The position numbers and the translations under genes were made by a program. The notes beneath the pieces are model-generated. The model did not search any database and had not been told where the DNA came from. It saw only the letters and a program-made list of their open reading frames with translations. A stretch of 13,103 nucleotides of DNA from an uncultured Planctomycetaceae bacterium (GTDB taxonomy: Bacteria > Planctomycetota > Planctomycetia > Pirellulales > UBA1268), in contig CAISKG010000556.1 of assembly GCA_903885855.1 (NCBI GenBank), forward strand, positions 1 through 13,103. The letters are read 5' to 3'. How positions within the stretch are numbered: position 1 is the stretch's first letter; every line of letters starts with the position of its first letter. Shown here piece after piece: positions 1-8,600 of the stretch.

Positions 1-130
1 CCTCGCGGCCGGCGCCCTCGACGCCGGCGCGCTGGCGGGCCCGGGGGAGGGGGACGCGGCCGAGCGGGCCGCCTGGATGCTCGTCGCCCGGGCGGTGATG
101 AACCTCGACGAGGCGGTGGTGAAGCGATGA
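1..130 (+). CDS. C-terminal end of a DUF1549/DUF1553 (PSCyt2-PSD1) protein, partial
   Basis: Reading from base 2 gives 42 codons and a TGA at 128-130; the rest of the gene lies outside the window. The tail ends in ARAVMNLDEAVVKR, which closely matches the usual ending of planctomycete DUF1553 (PSD1) proteins, where a segment like 'W..LAR.LLNLDEFI.' closes the chain. Full-length family members are typically large exported proteins that often carry a planctomycete cytochrome-c-like domain ahead of DUF1549 and DUF1553; none of that can be seen here. Their biochemical role is not established. The stop overlaps the start of the downstream DUF1501 gene (ATGA), an arrangement expected for translational coupling, and DUF1553-DUF1501 pairs are a recurrent planctomycete gene order. 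The family call rests on a short tail plus this context. Confidence 0.72.
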   Translation, partial: LAAGALDAGALAGPGEGDAAERAAWMLVARAVMNLDEAVVKR

Positions 131-1581
131 ACGATCCTCGGGCGACGATCGCCGCGCGGCTCCTCCGCGACACGCGGCGGCATTTCTTCTCGGAGTGCGG
201 CGTGGGGGTGGGGAAGATGGCGCTGGCGGGCCTGCTCGCCCGCGCCGCCTCGGCGGCCCCCGCGGCGCCGCCCGCCGCGCCCCGGGCGCTGGCCCCCAAG
301 CCGCCGCATTTCCCCCCGCGGGCGACGGCGGTGATCCAGCTCTTCATGGCCGGGGCGCCGAGCCAGCTCGAGCTCTTCGATCACAAGCCCAAGCTCACCG
401 AGATCGAGGGGAAGCCGATCCCGCCGGAGGTGATCGGCGGGCAGCGCTACGCCTTCATCCGCCCCGACGCGGCGGTGCTCGGGCCGCAGTTCCGCTTCGC
501 CCGCCACGGCCAGAGCGGCGCCGAGCTCTCCGAGACGCTTCCCCACCTGGCGGGCGTGGTCGACGAGATCGCCATCCTGCGCGGCTGCCGCACCGACCAG
601 TTCAACCACGCTCCCGCGCAGATCTTCATGAACTGCGGCTTCGCCCAGCCGGGGCGGCCGAGCATGGGGGCCTGGGTGACCTACGGCCTGGGGAGCGAGA
701 GCGAGGAGCTGCCGGCGTTCGTGGTGATGAGCACCGGCTCAGGGATCAGCGGCGGCAGCGCCAACTGGTCGAGCGGCTTCCTCCCCACCCTCCACGCCGG
801 CACGCGCTTCCGCAGCGCCGGCGACCCGATCCTCAACGTCGGCCCGCCCGCCGGCGTCGACGGCCGGCTCGCCGCCGACACGCTCGACGTGGTGGGGCGG
901 CTCAACCGGGCCCGCCTCTCGGCCGACGGCGATCCCGAGATCGCCACCCGCATCGCCTCCTACGAGATGGCCCACCGCCTGCAGAGCTCGGCGCCGGAGC
1001 TGATGGACCTGTCGCAGGAGTCGCCCGAGACGCTCGCGCTCTACGGCTGCAATCCCGCCGAGGGCAACTTCGCCCGTGCCTGCCTCGTGGCCCGGCGGCT
1101 GGTGGAGCGCGGGGTGCGCTTCGTGACGATCTACCACGAGGGCTGGGACGGCCACTCCGACGTGGCGGGCAACGTGCGCGGCAACTGCGAGAAGACCGAC
1201 CGGGCCTCCGCGGCCTTGGTCGCCGATCTCAAACGCCGCGGGATGCTCGACTCCACGCTCGTCGTCTGGGGGGGGGAGTTCGGGCGCACGCCGATGGTGG
1301 AGGCCAGTGCCGTCCTCGGCCGCTCCCGGGGCCGCGACCACCACCCGGCCGCGTTCACGATGTGGCTCGCCGGCGGCGGGATCCGCGCCGGCATCACCCA
1401 CGGCGCCACCGACGAGCTCGGCTTCCACGTCGCGGCCGACGAGGTCCACGTCCACGACCTCCAGGCCACGATCCTCCACTGCCTGGGGCTCGACCACGAG
1501 CGCCTCACCTTCCGCCACGCCGGCCGCGACTTCCGCCTCACCGACGTGCACGGCCGGATCGTCCACGCTATCCTGGCCTGA
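127..1581 (+). CDS. DUF1501 family protein (sulfatase/alkaline-phosphatase-like fold), probably exported
   Basis: This is a 484-residue protein of about the usual length for DUF1501 proteins. These are assigned to the alkaline phosphatase/sulfatase superfamily, but their reaction is largely uncharacterised. The N-terminus has the family's TRRHFF segment at residues 16-21 followed by a Gly/Ala/Leu stretch (about 24-45). It resembles a twin-arginine (Tat) signal, although the family is annotated as Tat substrates only inconsistently. Conserved family blocks visible are FNHAPAQ (159-165), YHEGWDGH (336-343), WGGEFGRTP (381-389) and GRDHHP (402-407). The acidic and His residues in these blocks are the natural candidates for metal or substrate binding, by analogy with sulfatases. 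The C-terminal part around residues 445-484 (HVHDLQATILHCLGLDHERL) is also typical. The start at 127 overlaps the upstream stop; only a weak GAGG lies 13 nt before it, so coupling to the upstream gene probably drives initiation. The gene appears intact. Family assignment is confident, catalytic function is not. Confidence 0.93.
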   Translation: MNDPRATIAARLLRDTRRHFFSECGVGVGKMALAGLLARAASAAPAAPPAAPRALAPKPPHFPPRATAVIQLFMAGAPSQLELFDHKPKLTEIEGKPIPPEVIGGQRYAFIRPDAAVLGPQFRFARHGQSGAELSETLPHLAGVVDEIAILRGCRTDQFNHAPAQIFMNCGFAQPGRPSMGAWVTYGLGSESEELPAFVVMSTGSGISGGSANWSSGFLPTLHAGTRFRSAGDPILNVGPPAGVDGRLAADTLDVVGRLNRARLSADGDPEIATRIASYEMAHRLQSSAPELMDLSQESPETLALYGCNPAEGNFARACLVARRLVERGVRFVTIYHEGWDGHSDVAGNVRGNCEKTDRASAALVADLKRRGMLDSTLVVWGGEFGRTPMVEASAVLGRSRGRDHHPAAFTMWLAGGGIRAGITHGATDELGFHVAADEVHVHDLQATILHCLGLDHERLTFRHAGRDFRLTDVHGRIVHAILA

Positions 1582-1648
1582 CTTTTCCGGCCGCCACGGC
1601 CGTCGTTCCGATCCCCGCCGGCCCCTGCCGCGCCGGCGCCACCGCCCC

Positions 1649-1653
1649 GGGAG
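1649..1653 (+). promoter_or_regulatory. Shine-Dalgarno deciding the ThuA-like start
   Basis: GGGAG lies 7 nt before the ATG at 1661. It supports this internal start over the upstream in-frame ATG at 1307, which lies inside the DUF1501 gene and would add 118 residues of arginine/serine/proline-rich, non-homologous sequence. Confidence 0.6.
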
Positions 1654-1660
1654 CCGTTCC

Positions 1661-2671
1661 ATGCGTCGCCTCCTTCCCCTCCTGGCCCTCTCCCTCGCCT
1701 GCGTCGCCCCCGTCGCGGCGGCGGCCGACCCCTGGCTCGAGGTTCGCGGCGGCGACGGGCCGGGGAAGGGGAAGCGGATCGTGCTCGTCAGCGGCGACGA
1801 GGAATACCGCAGCGAGGAGGCGCTGTCGCAGCTGGCGAAGATCCTGGCCACGCGCCACGGCTTCGACTGCACGGTGCTCTACGCCATCGATCCGGCCGCC
1901 GGCACGATCGACCCCAACACGAACGACAACATCCCCGGCCTCGAGAAGCTCGCGGACGCCGACGTGATGGTGATCGCCACGCGCTTCCGCAACCTTCCCG
2001 ACGACCAGATGCGCCACATCGACGCCTACCTCAAGGCGGGCAAGCCCGTGGTGGCGATGCGCACCGCGACGCACGCCTTCAACATCCCCGAGGGGCGGGC
2101 CTACCGGCGCTGGAGCTGGGACAATCCCGCCTCCGAGTTCACCCAGGGCTTCGGCCGGCAGGTCCTCGGCGAGACCTGGATCAGCCACCACGGCAACCAC
2201 GGCGGCGAGAGCACGCGCGGGATCGTGGCGCCGGGCGCCGAGAGCCATCCGATCCTCCGCGGCATCGCCCCGGGCACGATCTGGGGGCCGACCGACGTCT
2301 ACGGCGTGCGCCTGCCGCTGCCGGAGGACTCGGCGCCGCTGGTGCTCGGTGCGGTGCTCGCGGGGATGAAGCCCGACAGCGAGCCCGTGGCCGGCGCCAA
2401 GAACGAGCCGATGATGCCGGTGGCCTGGACCAAGAGCTACGCCATCGACGGCGGGCCGAAGGGGCGGGCCTTCACCACCACCATGGGCGCCGCCACCGAC
2501 CTCGCCGCCGAGGGCACCCGGCGGATGCTCGTCAACGCCTGCTACTGGGCGGCCGGCCTCGAGGCGAAGATCCCGCCGAAGTCGGACGTCGGCATCGTCG
2601 GCACCTTCGAGCCCACCCCCTTCGGCTTCAACGGCGCCCGCAAGGGGCTCACCCCCGCCGACTACCGCTGA
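1661..2671 (+). CDS. ThuA-like domain protein, secreted (class I glutamine-amidotransferase-like fold)
   Basis: This is a 336-residue protein. The frame is open from 1307, but the ATG at 1661 was chosen because it has a Shine-Dalgarno 7 nt upstream and starts a clean Sec-type signal peptide: MRR, a hydrophobic core LLPLLALSLACVAPV, then an Ala-rich cleavage region ending near residue 22. The mature protein begins with the beta-strand RIVLVSGDEEYRSEE (39-53), continues with DVMVIATRFRNLPDDQ and the strand PVVAMRTATHAF (129-140), then the His-rich block SHHGNHGGEST (175-185), TDVYG (211-215) and a C-terminal helix NACYWAAGLE near 292-301. It closes with FGFNGARKGLTPADYR, a familiar ending for planctomycete ThuA-like proteins. 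The family is named after ThuA of rhizobial trehalose utilisation; planctomycete paralogues are numerous and mostly uncharacterised, so trehalose should not be assumed as substrate. The gene follows the DUF1501 gene by 79 nt on the same strand with no convincing terminator between, so co-transcription is likely. The lipobox-like Cys14 lacks the usual Leu at -3, so I favour an ordinary signal peptide over a lipoprotein. Confidence 0.88.
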   Translation: MRRLLPLLALSLACVAPVAAAADPWLEVRGGDGPGKGKRIVLVSGDEEYRSEEALSQLAKILATRHGFDCTVLYAIDPAAGTIDPNTNDNIPGLEKLADADVMVIATRFRNLPDDQMRHIDAYLKAGKPVVAMRTATHAFNIPEGRAYRRWSWDNPASEFTQGFGRQVLGETWISHHGNHGGESTRGIVAPGAESHPILRGIAPGTIWGPTDVYGVRLPLPEDSAPLVLGAVLAGMKPDSEPVAGAKNEPMMPVAWTKSYAIDGGPKGRAFTTTMGAATDLAAEGTRRMLVNACYWAAGLEAKIPPKSDVGIVGTFEPTPFGFNGARKGLTPADYR

Positions 2672-2696
2672 CGCTCCCGCCCCGGCCGGGCCGCGA

Positions 2697-5600
2697 TCAC
2701 TGGATGATCGACAGGCCGCGGGCGGAACTGGTGTTGTAGCGGGTGGTCACGCCCGAGCCCCACGCCATCTTCACCACCGAGCTGCCGGTGCAGGTGCCCT
2801 TGGCGAACACGCCGGTGGTGGCGGTCTCGACGTAGTTGGACTCGCCGGACGCCGTCCCGCCGATCTTCACGCCGGTGGCGCCGTTGATGGAGATCGCGGT
2901 CGGGGCCCCGCTGATCGTGTTGCCCTGCACGACCGAGCCGGTCATGGCTCCGGCCAGCGAGATCCCGATCGTCGTGCCCGCGCCGCCGCTGATGCCGTTG
3001 CCCTGGCCGGGGAGGCCGAAGGAGAGGCCGGTGCCCGCCAGGTAGGCCCCCTGGACGTTGCCGATGAAGTTCGAGGCGACGATCGTGGTCTTCGTCGTGC
3101 CCTGGGCCAGCGCCCCGGTGGCATACACGCCGTACTGGCTCTTGGTCACGGTGATGCCGCTGATCGAGGAGCCGGCGGCGCCCGAGATCCACACGCCCGC
3201 CTGGGCGAAGTTGTTGAACGCCACCCCGCTGACGGAGCTGGCGGTCGCGGTGGCGGCGAACGACAGGCCGCTGGCGGTCGACCCGGCCGAGGTGCCGTCG
3301 AGCGTGAGGACGTTGTTCCCCACCACCGTCAGCGGCACCATCACGGTCGGCAGGGGCGCGGTGAGCTTGATCGTCGCCGGCGCGGCGTAGGTGATCTGCG
3401 ACGGGATCTTCGAGGTGTTGATCGTCTGCAGCGTCGCCCGCAGCGAACCGGTGCCGGAGTCGGCGTCGCTGGTCAGGTTCCACTGGACCCGCTTGCCGGA
3501 GGGCACCGTGACGCCGCCGGGGGCCACGATCGTGCCGCCGTTGGACATGACGATGCTGCCGGCGACGCCGCTCAAGTTTGCGGTGGTGGTCGTCTGCAGC
3601 TTCGGCGACGGCGTGCCGGCCGGGCCGATCACCAGGCTGCCGCCGTTGAGCGTCGAGACCGTGACCGCGCCCTTGGTCGTCACCTGGGCGATCTGCAGCT
3701 GGCCGTCGTTGGTCACCGACAGCGGGGCCCCCACGGCGGCGAGGTTCGCCGACAGCGTGCCCAGCTTGTTGCCGGTGTTGCCGAGCGTCACGCCGCCGGT
3801 GGTGGTGGTGACGTTGAAGGTGGTCGTGGTGGCGGGCTGCGTCTGGGTGACCGCCCCCCCGGTGACGAGCGTCAGGGCCCCGGCCTGGATCGCGGCGAGC
3901 CCGACGTTGTCCTTGTCGGTGAAGGAGACCGCGCGGGTGCCGTTGCTGGCCGAGAAGACGTCGACGTCGTTGGCGGCGTTGGTGAGCGTCACGGTGCCCG
4001 CCGTCGCCTCGACGGCCAGCGACGTGGCGGTGATCGCGGCGCTCTGCGTGAGGTTGCCGCCGACGGCCAGCCGGAACGCCCCGGCCGTCACGGCGCCCAG
4101 CGCCAGGGCGCCGGAGTCGACGACCGTCACGTCGCGGGTGCCGTTGGCGACCGCGAGCGTGCCGAAGTCGTTGCCGGCGGAGTTGAGCGTGACGGTGCCG
4201 ACCGTGTTCTGCACCGTGGCCGCCGCGGCGGTGATCGGGCCGGTCTGCGTGACCGTGCCGCCGGTGACGAGCGTCAGCGTGCCCGCCTTGATGCCCCCGA
4301 CGGCCAGGCCGGTCTTGTCGGTGAACTGCACCGTGCGGGTGGCGTTGTCGATCGTGAGCGAGCCGACGTCGTTGCCGGCGTTGGTCAGGATCATGTTGCC
4401 GAACGTGGACGTGATCGTCGCGGAGGTGGCGACGAGCGGCCCGGTCTGGGTGAGGTGGCCGCCGAGGGAGAGCGCGACGTCGCCGCCGGTCACCGAGGTG
4501 ATCGACAGGCCGTCGACGTCGGTGACGCTCACGGCACGGTTGCCGTTGGCGATCTTGAGCGCGTCGATGTCGTTCTTGGCGCCGGAGAGGGCGATGGCGC
4601 CGCCGGTCGACGAGGCGTCGAGGACGCCCGCGATGACCGTGCCGGGGAAGGTGATCGCCTGCCCGGCCGCGAGCGTCACCGTGGAGCCGCCGAGGGCGGC
4701 GGTGGCCGAGGCGGTGATGGCGCCCAAGGCCGCGGAGACCTTCGTCGTGCCGCCGGTGCCGGTGGCCTCGGCCGAGCCGTTGTCGACGAACGTCACGCCG
4801 CCGGTGAGGGCGGTGAGCGTCACGGCCTTGCCGGCGCCGGCGGTCACCAGCGGGCCGTCGACGACGATCGCGGCGGCGCTGATCGTGATGTTGCCGGTGG
4901 TGGCGAAGTTGCCGAAGGTCACCGTCTCGCCCGGCTTGTTGACCACCAGGTTGCCGTTGACGGCGATGATGTCGGGCACGGCGGCCGGGTCGAAGCTCGG
5001 CGGGGTGGCGGTGTCGTAGGAGAGCACCTTGGCCGAGATCTGCGCCGGCGGCACCAGCGTGAAGGTGCCCAGCGGGGCGATCAGCGAGACGAGGTTCGGC
5101 GCGGTGAGCGTGCCCACCACGTCGATGCTCCCGCTCATGCTCCTGAGCACGATGTTCGACTTGGGCTCGGTGACGGTGATCGGGCCGGCGTCGAAGCTGT
5201 TGAAGTTCGTGAACACGAAGTCCTTCGCCGACGTGCCGGTGACCGCCTTGACGTCGTTGGCGGGCAGCGGCAGGAGCACGCCGCCGGCGGTGGAGACCGC
5301 CTGGAGCGAGTCGCCGATGATGGCGCCAGTCTGGGTCATGTCGCCCGCGGAGCGGATCGAGAGGGCGGCCCCCTCGAGGCCGCCGATCGCCAGAGTCCCG
5401 TCGCCGTCGACGAAGGTGATGTCGCCGATCCCGTTGACGGCCGTGAACGACTCGACCTTGTTGTCGGGCGAGGTGAGCGTGATCGGGCCGACGCCGGTGC
5501 CGGTGACCGACAGGCTCGTGCCCTGGATGAAGAGCAGCTGCGTCAGACCGCCGGCGACCTCGATGGCCACCTTGCCGCCGTCGATGAAGCCGATCTCCAG

Positions 5601-8600
5601 GTCGCCCGCGGCGTCCCTCACCGAGACGTCGGCCTTGGAGTTGGCGACGGTGAAGCGGCCGAAGTCGTTGTCCTGGGTGTTGAGCGTCACCGGGTCGAAG
5701 CCGCTGCCCACCAGCGAGAAGAGATCGACGACCAGCGGCCCCGTCTGCGTCACGGGCCCGCGGGCGGTGATGTTCATCGACCCGGCCAGCGACGTGCCCA
5801 GGACGAGCCCGCCGGCGGAGTCCTTGAAGACCACGCTGCCGCCGGGGTTGGTCGCCTGGAAGGAGCCGACGACGTTGTTGGGCTCGTCGAGGGTGATCGC
5901 AGCCCCGGTGCCCGTCACCGCCAGCGACGTGGCCTTGATGTAGCCCGTGGAGGGCACCTGCGTCACCGCCCCGGCCGCCACCACGCTCACGGCGCTGCCG
6001 TCGATGTAATTGAGCACCAGGTCGCCCGAGGCGTCACGGATGCTCACCGGCGCCGCGGCCGTGCCGTCGGGGGTGGAATTGACCGCCAGGAAGCGGTCGA
6101 TGGCGTTGGCCTGCGTGTCGAGCGTGATCGGATCGCGGCCCGTGCCCTGGATCGTGAGCCGCTCGGCGGTCACGGGGCCCGATTGCGTCACCGCCCCCGC
6201 CACGCGGGCGAAGAGCCGGAAGCCGACCTTCGAGGTGAGGAGGTCGAGGCTCCCGGAGCTGTCGAGGACGTCGACGAGGCCGGTGCCCTTGGCGCTGGCG
6301 GCGTTCGTGGCCCCGAAGGCACCGAGCTGGTTGCCCGGGTGGGTGATCTTGATGTCGGAGCCGTTGCCGGTCACGCGGAGCGAGGCGGCCGTGATCGGCC
6401 CGGTCTGCGTGATCCCGCCGTCGGCGGTGATGCCCACGTCGGCGCCGGTGATCGAGGTCAGCGAGATGGCCCGCACGTTCGAGAGGTAGAGCGAGCCCTT
6501 CGCGGAGGCCGTCACCGTGTCGACCGCCAGCTGGATCGGGGCGTCGACGGCGCCGATCGAGCCGTTGGTGGAGGTGAGGACGACGTTCTTCGCCGTCACG
6601 TCGAGCGTGGTGTCGACGTCGGTGATCGACTTGTCGGCGGTGAGCGTCACCTGGCCGGTGGTCGCGTCGGTGAGGATGCTCGCCACCTGGATGCCGCCGC
6701 CGGTGCTCGTGAGCTTCACGCTCTGCTTCGGGGTCACCGCCTGCACGTCGGTGGCGGTGATGGTGCCGCCGGCCGTCACCGTGACGCCCGCCTTGACCGA
6801 GCGCACCGACTGGAAGCCCGACGGCCCGGTGGGCTCGCCGAGGGTGATCGAATCGAGCTCGTTGATCGTGATCGCGCCGTTGGCGACCGCGGCGAGCGTG
6901 CCCACGGCGGTGCGCAGGTTGATGACGCCGTCCGACTTGGCCACGGCGCTCACCCGGCCGGTGGTGGCCAGGAGGCTCGGGCCGGTGCCGGCAGGGTCGG
7001 CGGAGACGACGTCGCCGGTGGCGACGAGCGTGGCCACGCCCTTGAGGGCCTGCACCGAGCCGACCTGGATGGCGTTGCCGACGCCGAGCGTGGTCAGGGT
7101 GACGTTGCTCGAGGTGGAGGCGACGTTGGCGGCGTTGATCGCCGTGGGGGCGGAAACCCGCACGCTGTTGCCGCCGACGACGCTCGCGAGCGTCAGCGGC
7201 TGCGTCGACACGCTGTCGATGTCGATCGTCGAGGAGGGGGCCGAGGCGGTCAGCGAGGCGACGTTCGTGTCGATGTCGATGCGCCCGGTCTTCGCCGTGA
7301 GGTTGGCCGACGCGGCCACGATCTCGGCCCCGTCGCCCGGCGTCGCCTGGAGGAGGTTCGTGCCGGCCACGAGCGTCACGGTGCCCTTGGGGCCGGCGTT
7401 GATCACGTTCACCGACAGCGTGCCGCCGGCGGTCACCGAGACCGGGCCGTTGTTGGTGGTCAGCGGCGTGGCGACGGTGCCCACGGTGACGTCGTCGACC
7501 TCGTCGATCGTGAGCGGCGCCCCGGTGCCGGTGACCCGGCCCGTGACCGACTCCACCTTGGTGCGCACCGTGGCCCCGTTGAGGGCCGCGAGCGTGAGGG
7601 CCTTCGTCGTCACGAGTCCCGCGGCGCTGCCGATGATCGAGCCGGCCTCGGCGGAGAGCGTGACCGCCGCCGGGGCGGTGACGGGCTGGTTGATGATCAG
7701 GTCGGCGCCGGTGGCGACGAGCGACACCGTCTCGGTGCGGCTGGAGTTGAAGTCGCCGGCGGTGACGGGGCCGTTGAGCGTCATCTTCTGGGCGACGATC
7801 GACACCGAGCCGTCCTTGGTGACGGCCTTCTCGAGCGTCAGGTCGCTCGACGGCCGGTCGATCACCAGGTCGCCGGCGCCGGTGAGGGTGATCCCCACGG
7901 TGGAGAACTGGTCGAGGAGGGCGTCGAGCGGCTGCTCGAGGGCCGTCCAGTCGAGGCGGCGCGCCGAGAGCTGTGCCACGTTGCCGATGGTGGCGATCCC
8001 GGTGGCGGTCGTGCCGCCGCCGGCGGGCGCGGAGAAGATCACCGTCGGCGGCACGGCGTAGCCGGTGCCGGGGTTGGTGACCGTGACGCCGGTCACCGTC
8101 CCGCCACCGATCGCCGCCGTCGCCAGCGCGCCGCTGCCGAAGGGGACGAGCGTGACCGTCGGGGGGCTCGAGGCGCTGTAGCCGGAGCCGTTGTCGGTGA
8201 TCCGGATGCTCGTCACGCTGCCCGTGGCCGGATCGACGTTGGCCACGCCGGTGGCGCCCGAGCCGACCGGCACGAGGGTCACGTCGGTGGTGGCGGGATC
8301 GTAGCCCGAGCCGCTGCTGGTGATCGTGATCCCGGTCACGACCAGCGAGGTGGCGGCGGTGGCCGCGGCCTGGCTCGAGGCGCCGCCGCCGGTCAGCGTG
8401 ACGATCGCACCGGAGGCGTAGCCGGAGCCGGGGTTGGTGATCGTGATCCCGGTGACGAACCCGTTGGAAACCGTGGCCACGGCGGTGGCGCCCGAGCCGG
8501 CCCCGCCCACGCCGCTGATCGTCACGATCGGCGCGGAGGTGTAGCCCGCGCCCGCGCTCGTGAGCGTGACGCCCGTCACACCCTTCGAGGTGACGGCGTT

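Noticed and set aside
1307..1660. Upstream extension of the ThuA-like protein by 118 residues
   Set aside because: The extension lies mostly within the DUF1501 gene, is compositionally spurious, and would bury the signal peptide. The ATG at 1661 has its own Shine-Dalgarno.
1582..1660. Small hairpin CGGCC-5 nt-GGCCG in the DUF1501/ThuA gap as a terminator or attenuator
   Set aside because: A 5-bp stem with no U-run is too weak to claim.
195..1967. 590-codon plus-strand frame overlapping the DUF1501 and ThuA-like genes
   Set aside because: Arg/Pro/Ala-rich shadow of two confidently assigned genes in another frame.
2672..2696. CCCGGCCGGG palindrome (2681-2690) between the convergent genes as a bidirectional terminator
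   Set aside because: Only a 10-bp palindrome with no room for a stable loop and no T tract; likely chance in GC-rich DNA. Some terminator probably exists here, but I cannot point to it.
2697..3494. Polysaccharide lyase activity for the C-terminal beta-helix
   Set aside because: The fold pattern is shared by many non-enzymatic surface proteins and no catalytic Lys/Arg/Asp arrangement can be recognised.
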